Positions 10,080-17,601 of a stretch of DNA of 64,000 nt are shown here, in pieces. How positions within the stretch are numbered: position 1 is the stretch's first letter; each line of letters begins with the position of its first letter. The stretch covers positions 1 through 64,000 of the forward strand of contig NZ_AKKA01000081.1 of assembly GCF_000282035.1 (NCBI RefSeq), written 5' to 3'. The notes below the pieces were generated by a model. The model searched no databases. It was given only the letters and a program-made list of their open reading frames with translations, and had not been told where the DNA came from. This DNA is from Rhizobium sp. CF122. GTDB lineage: Bacteria > Pseudomonadota > Alphaproteobacteria > Rhizobiales > Rhizobiaceae. The position numbers and the translations under genes are program-made.

Positions 10080-10659
10080 TCATGTACCTGCCGACCACCT
10101 GTTGCGCGGGATCGAGTGGCCTCGCAATCTCTCTCCGAGCGCCTTGAGCGCCCGATGGATGCTGACTTTTACCGCCGATTCAGACTGGCCGGTACTGTTT
10201 GCAGTGTCGGCGACCGACCGGCCCTCCAGTTTCACCTGCCGGATCAGCTCCTGCTGTTTCGGCGACAACCCGTCGAGCAACCGCTCGACATCCATGCGGG
10301 CGGTCAGCGTATCCTCGCTGAAGTCGCTTTCGATCTCCTTGCCAAGCTCGGTCTCGGCCAGCCGACGTCCACCGCGGCCGCGATGGTGGTCGATCAGCTT
10401 GTAGCGGGCGATCGAGAAGAACCAGGCCGTGAAAGCTCGTTTTCGATCATAAGTGGACCGGCGAGCCTGCAGCGCCAGCAAATGTCTCCTGGACCAGGTC
10501 TTCCATATCCGCCTTCATCGCCGCAGCCATCCTGCGGCTGTCGTAACCGACAAGCAGCACACGCAATGCAGTTAACAAACGCCGATAGGCGGCCTCGTCC
10601 CCGTCAAGGGCCAGAAGCATCAATGCTTTCAGGGCTTCTTCCGAATAAGCGGTCGTCAT
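10080..10659 (-). pseudogene. ECF sigma factor, SigF-like, with a single-base frameshift
   Basis: The N-terminal part (MTTAYSEEALKALML to DLVQET, sigma region 2) and the C-terminal part (LLALQARRSTYDRKRAFTAW to the end, regions 2.3-4) lie in different frames. They join if one T is removed from the run at 10480-10482 (ACATTTGCTG read as ACATTGCTG), restoring a protein of about 192 residues, normal for ECF factors. Region 4 shows LSPKQQELI and the helix-turn-helix SESAVKVSIHRAL. The start at 10659 is chosen because a candidate promoter ends just upstream, placing longer starts before the transcript. No anti-sigma gene of the NrsF type follows. It could be a true loss of function, a sequencing error in a homopolymer or, less likely, programmed slippage. 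Confidence 0.8.
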
Positions 10660-10674
10660 GTTGTCAGCGAATTC

Positions 10675-10701
10675 ATTCGGACAAACAGCCAGTCGGTTAC
10701 A
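10675..10701 (-). promoter_or_regulatory. Candidate ECF promoter of the sigma gene
   Basis: On the minus strand it reads TGTAACC, 15 bases, CGAAT, ending about 15 bases before the chosen start. It resembles the GTAACC-N16-CGAA motif described for Caulobacter SigF, which suggests autoregulation. The assignment rests on motif similarity only. Confidence 0.5.
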
Positions 10702-10752
10702 GGGCAGATCAAAAATGTTTGGCATCACGGATCTTTCACATGCGTGTGAGGC

Positions 10753-10780
10753 TGTAACGCATTTCGAGGCGCTCTCGAAT
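10753..10780 (+). promoter_or_regulatory. Candidate ECF promoter of the Met-rich peptide operon
   Basis: On the plus strand it reads TGTAACG, 16 bases, CGAAT. It is the mate of the divergent motif in front of the sigma gene and lies 63 bases before the MXKDX peptide ATG. Together they suggest that the sigma factor drives both directions. Confidence 0.5.
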
Positions 10781-10843
10781 GGGTAGGTGTGAGCCATTGG
10801 CACGCAGCCGGCGGACACGACAATCCGATTCCAGGAGAATCCC

Positions 10844-11089
10844 ATGACCAAGCTTCTTTCCAGCCTAGCACCCTGCATGTTCCTCGTCGGCCTTTCGCTC
10901 GCCGATGCGGCGTCGGCTGAGGACGCCATGAAGTCCGACGCGATGAAGACGGACAATATGCAGAGCAGTGCCATGTCGAAGGACGCCATGAAGTCGAGCA
11001 CCAAGACAGACTGCATGCACAAGGCCGGCATGGAAAAGGACGCCATGAAAAAGGCCGACATGATGAAGGCCTGCGACGCGATGAAGTAA
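10844..11089 (+). CDS. Methionine-rich MXKDX pentapeptide-repeat periplasmic peptide (MrpX-like)
   Basis: An 81-residue protein with a signal peptide ending near ADAASA (residue 25). The mature 56-residue chain is built from DAMK/EKDAMKK-type units and contains 11 methionines, about one in five, and no aromatic residues. It belongs to the 'pentapeptide MXKDX repeat' family. In Azospira suillum the related peptide MrpX is a sacrificial scavenger of hypochlorite that is re-reduced by YedY1; the same role is inferred here because a b-type cytochrome and a YedY-like protein follow. The ribosome site AGGAGA lies 6 bases before the ATG, and a candidate ECF promoter lies upstream. Confidence 0.85.
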   Translation: MTKLLSSLAPCMFLVGLSLADAASAEDAMKSDAMKTDNMQSSAMSKDAMKSSTKTDCMHKAGMEKDAMKKADMMKACDAMK

Positions 11090-11103
11090 GCGTTCTCGTA
11101 TCT

Positions 11104-11137
11104 CGCGGCCGCTGAAACTTTATCTGCGGCGGCCGCG
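11104..11137. terminator. GC-rich hairpin between the Met-rich peptide and cytochrome genes
   Basis: The arms CGCGGCCGC (11104-11112) and GCGGCCGCG (11129-11137) are perfectly complementary. No T-run follows, so it is more likely an RNA-stabilising or partly attenuating structure, leaving the short peptide mRNA in excess over the downstream enzyme genes. Confidence 0.45.
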
Positions 11138-11176
11138 TATTCTCCTGCGAAACTTCCATACATCCGGAGAACAATC

Positions 11177-12019
11177 ATGGCGACGATCGATTCCAGTAGG
11201 GAAACCGGCCGTACACTCATCTACCGCCACAGCCTTGCTGTGCGCCTCTCGCATTGGGTAAACGTGCTTGCCGTCACCGTGCTGCTGTTCAGCGGTCTGC
11301 AGATATTCAATGCTCATCCGGCGCTCTATTGGGGCCAGTATGGAGCCGACAACGACCCTTCCTTCATTTCCATGGAAGCCGTCGATGACAGCGGTCAGGT
11401 GAAGGGGCTGACGCATGTGGGTTTGCTCACCTTCGATACAACAGGCGTCCTTGGTCTCTCAAATGTCGACGGCGAGGCGACAGCGAGGGGTTTTCCAAGC
11501 TGGCTTACACTTCCAAGCTATCAGGATCTGTCGACCGGCCGGCGCTGGCATTTCTTTTTTGCTTGGGTCTTCGTCCTCAACGGCCTTGTCTATTTCAGCT
11601 ATGGGCTGGTCAGCCGGCATTTCCATCGGGATCTCGCTCCAACCGTCAATGAGCTGACGCTCGCTCATCTCACCTACGAGGTCGTCAACCACGCCCGGCT
11701 GCGTTTTCCGAAGGGACCGGAGGCACGGCATTACAACACGCTGCAGAAGCTGACCTATCTGGCCGTGATTTTCCTGCTGCTGCCGTTGATGATCGCGACA
11801 GGGCTCACCATGTCGCCGGGCTTCAATGCTGTAGCGCCCTGGCTGCTCGATCTCTTCGGCGGACGGCAATCGGCGCGCACCATCCACTTCCTGACTGCCT
11901 TCTTGCTCGTGGCCTTTGTCGTCGTACATGTGGCTATGGTGATCCTGTCGGGTGTCTTCAACAATCTCCGTTCGATGATCACCGGCTACTACGCAATTAA
12001 ACAGGGAGGCAAACAATGA
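11177..12019 (+). CDS. Membrane b-type cytochrome (cytochrome b561 / Ni-Fe hydrogenase type), YedZ1-like
   Basis: A 280-residue integral membrane protein with about four hydrophobic spans and conserved histidines in RHSLAVRLSHWVNVLA near the N-terminus, WHFFFAWVFVLNGLVYF, and IHFLTAFLLVAFVVVHV near the C-terminus, as expected for two b-haems of the PF01292 fold. It should pass electrons from the quinol pool to the periplasmic molybdoenzyme encoded by the next gene, whose ATG overlaps its stop by 4 bases (ATGA). This is not the ferric-reductase-type MsrQ fold; it matches the cytochrome paired with YedY1 in hypochlorite-response loci. The start is supported by GGAG about 8 bases upstream. Confidence 0.85.
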   Translation: MATIDSSRETGRTLIYRHSLAVRLSHWVNVLAVTVLLFSGLQIFNAHPALYWGQYGADNDPSFISMEAVDDSGQVKGLTHVGLLTFDTTGVLGLSNVDGEATARGFPSWLTLPSYQDLSTGRRWHFFFAWVFVLNGLVYFSYGLVSRHFHRDLAPTVNELTLAHLTYEVVNHARLRFPKGPEARHYNTLQKLTYLAVIFLLLPLMIATGLTMSPGFNAVAPWLLDLFGGRQSARTIHFLTAFLLVAFVVVHVAMVILSGVFNNLRSMITGYYAIKQGGKQ

Positions 12020-12792
12020 GCCGCCTCATTACCCGCCGCCGCTTCCTCATTGGTTCGACCTTGACCGCCTCTGCACTGGGCTTGAGCGGCTGCGACGCAT
12101 GGGTTGAAAGTGACCGGACGAAGTCGGTCCTGAAGATCGCCGAGGGTCTCAGCATGAAGACGCAGCGCTTCCTGCTTCACAACAACGCCCTGGCCCCTGA
12201 ATTCAGCGAGGCGGATCTCTCGCCGGTCTTTCGCTCAAACGGCACCAGCATGCCGGATAATCCGCAATATCTCGACTGGATGAGCCGGCAGTTCTCAACC
12301 TGGAGGCTTGGGATTGGTGGGCTGGTCGAAAGGCCGTCGCAAGTCTCACTCGCACAGCTGAAGGCGATGCCTTCGCGCACACAGATCACCCGGCACGACT
12401 GCGTCGAAGGCTGGAGCGCAATCGGCAAATGGACTGGTGTGCCACTCGGCGCCCTGCTGCAATTGGTCGGGCTGAAGCCCGAGGCGCGCTATATCGTGTT
12501 CCACTGCGCGGATGAATACGAAAAGACGCTGAACGGCACCGGCTGGTACTATGAGAGCATTGATCTGGTCGATGCCCTCCATCCGCAGACGATCCTTGCC
12601 TATTCGATGAACGGCCGCGACCTAGAGGTGGCACATGGCGCGCCGCTAAGGCTCAGGGTCGAGCGGCAGCTCGGTTACAAGCAGGCGAAATATCTGACGC
12701 GCATCGAGGCGGTCGCGGACCTCGGCCATCTTTACGGCGGCAATGGCGGGTTTTGGGAGGATCGCGGCTATGAATGGTATGCCGGGATATGA
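12016..12792 (+). CDS. Tat-exported molybdopterin-dependent oxidoreductase (sulfite oxidase fold, YedY1-like)
   Basis: A 258-residue protein of the oxidoreductase molybdopterin-binding family. The N-terminus has a twin-arginine signal, TRRRFLIGSTLTASALGLSGC, that also contains a lipobox (LSGC), so it may be a lipoprotein. The molybdenum-ligand cysteine is visible in RHDCVEGWS, about residue 123. It is translationally coupled to the cytochrome gene. The likely role, by analogy to YedY1 and MsrP, is reduction of periplasmic methionine sulfoxide, here perhaps in the neighbouring Met-rich peptide; sulfoxide specificity cannot be read from the sequence. Confidence 0.85.
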   Translation: MSRLITRRRFLIGSTLTASALGLSGCDAWVESDRTKSVLKIAEGLSMKTQRFLLHNNALAPEFSEADLSPVFRSNGTSMPDNPQYLDWMSRQFSTWRLGIGGLVERPSQVSLAQLKAMPSRTQITRHDCVEGWSAIGKWTGVPLGALLQLVGLKPEARYIVFHCADEYEKTLNGTGWYYESIDLVDALHPQTILAYSMNGRDLEVAHGAPLRLRVERQLGYKQAKYLTRIEAVADLGHLYGGNGGFWEDRGYEWYAGI

Positions 12793-12860
12793 GTTGGGCG
12801 AGGGGCTTTGAGTTCGCTTTGCCAGTGTGACGCGTAGGGAATGCGCGTCCAAGATGCCTG

Positions 12861-12891
12861 TTGGCGAAAGCGACATAGTGCCCTTCGCCAA
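12861..12891. terminator. Inverted repeat downstream of the YedY-like gene
   Basis: TTGGCGAA at 12861-12868 pairs with TTCGCCAA at 12884-12891, with a 15-base loop and only three further A residues after it. It is a weak terminator candidate, 70-100 bases after the operon's last stop. Confidence 0.3.
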
Positions 12892-13018
12892 AAGGTGATC
12901 GCCCGATTTAGCTCGAAAGGCGTACAGTGTATTTCGTTCTTTTTCGACTACAATTCCGAAATTGGCAGTTTGAACGATCCTCATCGATTTGATCGTGGTT
13001 TTTGCGAGAGGGCATACC

Positions 13019-16000
13019 ATGCATCGCAAAGCTCGCCGCTGGGCTTCCCGCTCAGTGTTGGATTCGTTGGCTCCCCGGTGGTTAACCGCCGGCCGCAGGG
13101 CGAAGCCTCGTAATACAGCCAATGGGCAAGAGGATTACTCTCAACTTGCGCTTGGCACACAAACGACAGATGGGACCAGATATGGCGCTGCCGTCGATGG
13201 TCCCGTCAACGTCACCGCGCTCAATGAAGATGGCAATGGGCAGGGGGGCATGGTCTGCGACGCGCACGGTCAGGTCAACAGCGACCTCGTACTGCCGTCT
13301 TTGACCGACAGTTTCACAGCGATTTATGGAGCCGGAATTCAAAGCGGCGAATTTGCCGCGCCTCGGTCGTTTGCCGGCGAGCGGGGTCTTTCATCTTCAG
13401 GGCGGGATGCGACTTCATCCGACACAAAATGGTCACGCCATGGCACTCATGCTGGAACTAGCTTTATGGGCGCTGATCCCTTGGCTCCGTTTTTGCCGAA
13501 CGGTCCTGCTCAGACAGCCTCAGGGCGAGGTTCGACCACTGTGGCTGCCGGGTCGGCTGCTTCGGGCAAGGTCGTCATCCTCGAGTCGACGCCGTCAGCG
13601 CAGGCGGCCGCGCATGAATCGCATTTCTTGGCGTTTGGCATGCCGTTTGGCGTCTGCGGGTGCGGCTACTTTACCTCTCCCACGCGAATGCTCGATTGGG
13701 CTCAAGGCGGCGGTATGCTTCAGCGGGACGGTCAGTTGCCCGGAACCAGGCTGACTGAGGGGCCGGACTATGTTCCGACAGCCAAGGGGACGATTGGCGC
13801 CTCGATGAGTGACCCGCTTCTCGATCGTGACTTGTCCCCGCTTTCAGGCTGGCGCGGAACCGCAGGATGGACCGAATCAACGGCCTGGAACGGATCGTTG
13901 CCAGGCGGCGGAGAGATTGGATCGGGGACCGTAACCTCCAAGGGCGTCGGCATCCTTTCCGGCTCGGTGACCAGACCGTCGGGCACGCAGAGGACAGCGA
14001 CGCAGAGTCTGGCGGCGACGGCCGCCGCGACCAACATAATCGTGCAGGAAAATCAGAAGCAGGGCAATCCTGAGAGCGAGTGGGGCATCAACGGTGCGGG
14101 TAGCTCCAATATCGAGGGGTTCGCGACCGATATCAGCGTCGACAACGGCAAGACGATTAGCTTCAAGATCGATACGGATTCCACCAACTATCGAATCGAT
14201 ATTTACCGGCTCGGCTACTATGGCGGCATGGGCGCGCGCAAGGTCGCCACTCTGCAGCACACCGGATTGCAGAACCAGCCCGATCCGCTGCGCAATGCCT
14301 CGACCGGCACCGTGGATGCCGGCAACTGGGCAGTCTCGGCGTCGTGGACCGTGCCAGAGGACGCCGTCTCAGGCGTTTATATCGCCAAGCTCGTGCGTCA
14401 GGATGGCACCTTCGGCGAGAACCACATCCCGTTCATCGTGCGCGATGACGACAGCCATAGCGACATGGTCTTCCAGACCGCAGACGAAACCTGGCAGGCC
14501 TATAACGGCTGGGGAGGAGCAAATTTCTATGGCGGCAACGGCCCGGCGACCGGGCAGGGTGCTGGTCGCGCCTATGCTGTTAGTTACAACAGGCCGATCG
14601 TGACCCGCGGCGGGATTGGCACGTTTGCCGGTCCGCAGGATTATCTGTTCGGTGCCGAGTATGCCGGTATCTACTGGTTGGAACAGAACGGCTATGACGT
14701 CTCATACATGTCGGGCGTCGATGTCGACCGTTATGGCAGTCTGTTGCTCAATCATAAAGCGTATGTTGATGCTGGGCATGACGAATACTGGTCTGGACAG
14801 CAACGAGCCAATGTTGAGGCCGCACGCGACGCAGGCGTTAACCTTCAGTTTTGGAGCGGTAACGAGGTCTACTGGCGCACCCGTTGGGGCAACAGCTTCA
14901 GCAGCGACGCCACGCCCTATCGTACCCTTATCTCCTACAAGGAGACATGGTCGCCCGGTGCCAGCATCGACCCCTCCAATGAATGGACAGGCACCTTCCG
15001 CGACCCGCGCCTCAGCCCGCCCGCTGTCGGTGGCGGAAACCCGGAAAACTCACTGACCGGCCAGTTGTTTATGGTCGACGATGTCGGCAGCAATCTTCAG
15101 GCAATCACGATACCCTATGATGATGCCAACTTGCGCTTCTGGCGCAGCACCAGCGTTGCCAATCTTCAGCCAGGCCAAACGGCGACGCTCACCAAGAACT
15201 ATCTTGGTTATGAGTGGGACGAAGCGACTGACAACGGCTTCGATCCGGCTGGTCTCGTGAAGCTGTCATCGACGACGCTTCCGGTGAGCACTTACCTCCT
15301 CGACTACGGAAACACGACCGGCAACGGTGTCTCCACCCACAATCTGACGCTCTATCGCGCGCCGAGCGGTGCGCTGGTGTTCGGAGCGGGTACTGTCTAC
15401 TGGACCTGGGGCCTGAGCGACAATCACGACAAGGAGGTGACGCCGACCGATCCGCGCGTGCAGCAGGCAATGGTCAATTTGCTTGCCGACATGGGCATCC
15501 AGCCTGGGACGCTGCAGTCCGGGCTCGTCGCAGCGACCGCCTCGAGCGACCATGTTGCCCCGACCACCGTCATCACGGTACCCGCCACGGTGACGATTGG
15601 ATCTACCGTTATGATTACAGGCACCGCAGCCGACACGGGAGGCGGGGTCATTGCCGGAGTCGAGGTTTCGACCGACAACGGGGCAAGCTGGCATCCAGCG
15701 ATAGGCGATGAGAACTGGACTTATAGCTGGTCGCCTCAGATCGCCGGCACCTACACGATCCTCTCCCGCGCGGTGGACGACAGCATCAACCTTGAAACAC
15801 CCTCGGCGGGACGCACGGTCACCGTCACCGGGCAGAGCTTTGTTTCCCTCTTTTCCGGCGCCGCGACACCAGCGGTCGTCAACACCAGCGATACGTCAGC
15901 CGTCGAGCTCGGGGTTCGATTCCAGACCTCTGTGGCAGGTACCGTCAGCGGTATTCGTTTTTACAAGGGCAGCCAGGATACGGGTACTCATACCGGTTCG

Positions 16001-17500
16001 CTTTGGTCGAGCACGGGTACGCGGCTCGCGACCATCACGTTTTCAAACGAGACCACCAGTGGCTGGCAGACTGCGTATTTCTCCAGTTCAGTGACATTGA
16101 CGCCTGGGCAGACCTACACGGCGTCCTACCACACCAACACCGGTCATTACTCCACCACCGCCAACTACTTCACCTCCAATGTGACGAACGGCCCGCTGAC
16201 AGCGCCAGCCGGCGGCAACGGCGTCTACACGTATGGCAGCGCCAGCCTTTTGCCGACCAGCACCTTCCAGTCGACCAACTATTGGGTCGACGTGATGTTC
16301 AACCCGGCCTCGTCAAGCAACACGACGCCGACGGCAGTTGCCGATGCGGGAGATGCGACCGAGAAGGGCGGGGTGGCCAATGGCTCGGGCGGCGTGGCCG
16401 CCAGCGGCAATGTGCTTGCCAACGACACCGATCCGGATGCCGGTGACACCAAGACCGTCACGGCGGTCAGCTTCGGCGCGACGGCCGGCACGCTCGGCTC
16501 GGCGCTCAACGGCACGTACGGCAGTCTCGTGCTCGATGCGTCGGGCACCTATACCTATGCCGTCAACGAGACCAATGCCACGGTGCAGGCGTTGCGCCAG
16601 TCGACCAACACGCTGAGCGAGGTCTTCAGCTACACCATGCGTGATACCGCCGGTGCCACCGCCACGGCAACGCTGACCGTCACCATCCACGGCGCCAACG
16701 ACGCACCGGTGCTCGCAGCCCAGACCGCCACCCAGAACGCCACCGTCGGCACCGCCTTTTCGTTTGCACTGCCGGCCAACACCTTCACCGATGTCGACAG
16801 TGGCGAAACCTTCACCTACGCGGCAACCGCCGCCGATGGCTCAGCACTTCCCGCCTGGCTGAGCTTCAACGCCACGACGCGGACCTTCAGCGGCACGCCG
16901 ACGACAGCTGGCACGTCCGGCATCAAGGTAACGGCGACCGACCTTGCCGGCCTTGCCGCCAGCGAGACCTTCAACATTGCCACGACGACAGCTCCCACGA
17001 CCTACAGCCTGTTCAGCGCCTCCAATACGCCGGCCCAGACAAACCTCAACGATGGTCAGCAACTCGAACTCGGCGTCAAGTTCCAGTCGAACGTTGCCGG
17101 TGATGTCACCGGCATCAAGTTCTACCGCAGCGCCAACGACACCGGCCAGAACGTCGTCGACCTGTGGACCACCGCAGGCACCAAGCTCGCCACCGCCACC
17201 TTCACCAACACCTCGGCGAGCGGTTGGCAGACGGTGAACTTCGCGACCCCTGTCACGATCACCGCCAACACCACCTATGTCGCCTCCTACCACACGACCG
17301 GCGCCTATGTGGCGACCAATGGCTTTTTCACCAGCGGCGTCACCAGCGGCCCGCTGACGGCCCTGTCAAGTGCCGCCGCCGGTGGCAACGGCGTTTATGC
17401 CTACGGCGGGTCCGCCACCGCGGGTCTCTTCCCGACGAGCACCTTCGATTCAGCGAACTACTGGGCCGATGTGGTTTTCCGGCCGCAGCTCGCCGCATGA
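13019..17500 (+). CDS. Large mosaic protein: N,N-dimethylformamidase-like domain plus Ig/cadherin-like and two DUF4082 domains
   Basis: A 1493-residue protein. Residues 1-330 are Gly/Ser-rich with no recognisable domain or classical signal peptide. About 340-830 matches the large-subunit C-terminal domain of N,N-dimethylformamidase (YRLGYYGGMGARKV, GHDEYWSGQQR, FWSGNEVYWRTRW). About 845-935 is an Ig-like module. About 940-1097 and 1329-1490 are two DUF4082 repeats sharing the pattern ELGV(R/K)FQ..VAG and LLPTSTF-type ends. Between them lie a VCBS/cadherin-like domain (NVLANDTDPDAGDTKTVTAV) and a putative Ig domain. The ATG with GAGAGG upstream is preferred over a TTG 30 bases earlier. It probably acts at the cell surface on polysaccharide or is itself an adhesin; enzyme activity is unproven. 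No exporter is nearby. Confidence 0.8.
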   Translation: MHRKARRWASRSVLDSLAPRWLTAGRRAKPRNTANGQEDYSQLALGTQTTDGTRYGAAVDGPVNVTALNEDGNGQGGMVCDAHGQVNSDLVLPSLTDSFTAIYGAGIQSGEFAAPRSFAGERGLSSSGRDATSSDTKWSRHGTHAGTSFMGADPLAPFLPNGPAQTASGRGSTTVAAGSAASGKVVILESTPSAQAAAHESHFLAFGMPFGVCGCGYFTSPTRMLDWAQGGGMLQRDGQLPGTRLTEGPDYVPTAKGTIGASMSDPLLDRDLSPLSGWRGTAGWTESTAWNGSLPGGGEIGSGTVTSKGVGILSGSVTRPSGTQRTATQSLAATAAATNIIVQENQKQGNPESEWGINGAGSSNIEGFATDISVDNGKTISFKIDTDSTNYRIDIYRLGYYGGMGARKVATLQHTGLQNQPDPLRNASTGTVDAGNWAVSASWTVPEDAVSGVYIAKLVRQDGTFGENHIPFIVRDDDSHSDMVFQTADETWQAYNGWGGANFYGGNGPATGQGAGRAYAVSYNRPIVTRGGIGTFAGPQDYLFGAEYAGIYWLEQNGYDVSYMSGVDVDRYGSLLLNHKAYVDAGHDEYWSGQQRANVEAARDAGVNLQFWSGNEVYWRTRWGNSFSSDATPYRTLISYKETWSPGASIDPSNEWTGTFRDPRLSPPAVGGGNPENSLTGQLFMVDDVGSNLQAITIPYDDANLRFWRSTSVANLQPGQTATLTKNYLGYEWDEATDNGFDPAGLVKLSSTTLPVSTYLLDYGNTTGNGVSTHNLTLYRAPSGALVFGAGTVYWTWGLSDNHDKEVTPTDPRVQQAMVNLLADMGIQPGTLQSGLVAATASSDHVAPTTVITVPATVTIGSTVMITGTAADTGGGVIAGVEVSTDNGASWHPAIGDENWTYSWSPQIAGTYTILSRAVDDSINLETPSAGRTVTVTGQSFVSLFSGAATPAVVNTSDTSAVELGVRFQTSVAGTVSGIRFYKGSQDTGTHTGSLWSSTGTRLATITFSNETTSGWQTAYFSSSVTLTPGQTYTASYHTNTGHYSTTANYFTSNVTNGPLTAPAGGNGVYTYGSASLLPTSTFQSTNYWVDVMFNPASSSNTTPTAVADAGDATEKGGVANGSGGVAASGNVLANDTDPDAGDTKTVTAVSFGATAGTLGSALNGTYGSLVLDASGTYTYAVNETNATVQALRQSTNTLSEVFSYTMRDTAGATATATLTVTIHGANDAPVLAAQTATQNATVGTAFSFALPANTFTDVDSGETFTYAATAADGSALPAWLSFNATTRTFSGTPTTAGTSGIKVTATDLAGLAASETFNIATTTAPTTYSLFSASNTPAQTNLNDGQQLELGVKFQSNVAGDVTGIKFYRSANDTGQNVVDLWTTAGTKLATATFTNTSASGWQTVNFATPVTITANTTYVASYHTTGAYVATNGFFTSGVTSGPLTALSSAAAGGNGVYAYGGSATAGLFPTSTFDSANYWADVVFRPQLAA

Positions 17501-17601
17501 GGCATCGGACGAGATTGCGGGTAGGCTCCGGACGCGACTGATACAAAGCAGATTCTTGCGGTGGCAACGTCGTTCCGAAGGGCGACATTGAAGGGATGAC
17601 G

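Noticed and set aside
9871..10098. Possible anti-sigma gene after the ECF sigma gene
   Set aside because: The frame has only about 75 codons, no membrane helices as NrsF has, overlaps the sigma gene and lacks a ribosome site.
10660..11220. Long N-terminal extension of the sigma frame
   Set aside because: It is antisense to the Met-rich peptide gene (poly-Met/Ala/Phe-type translation) and lies upstream of the likely sigma promoter.
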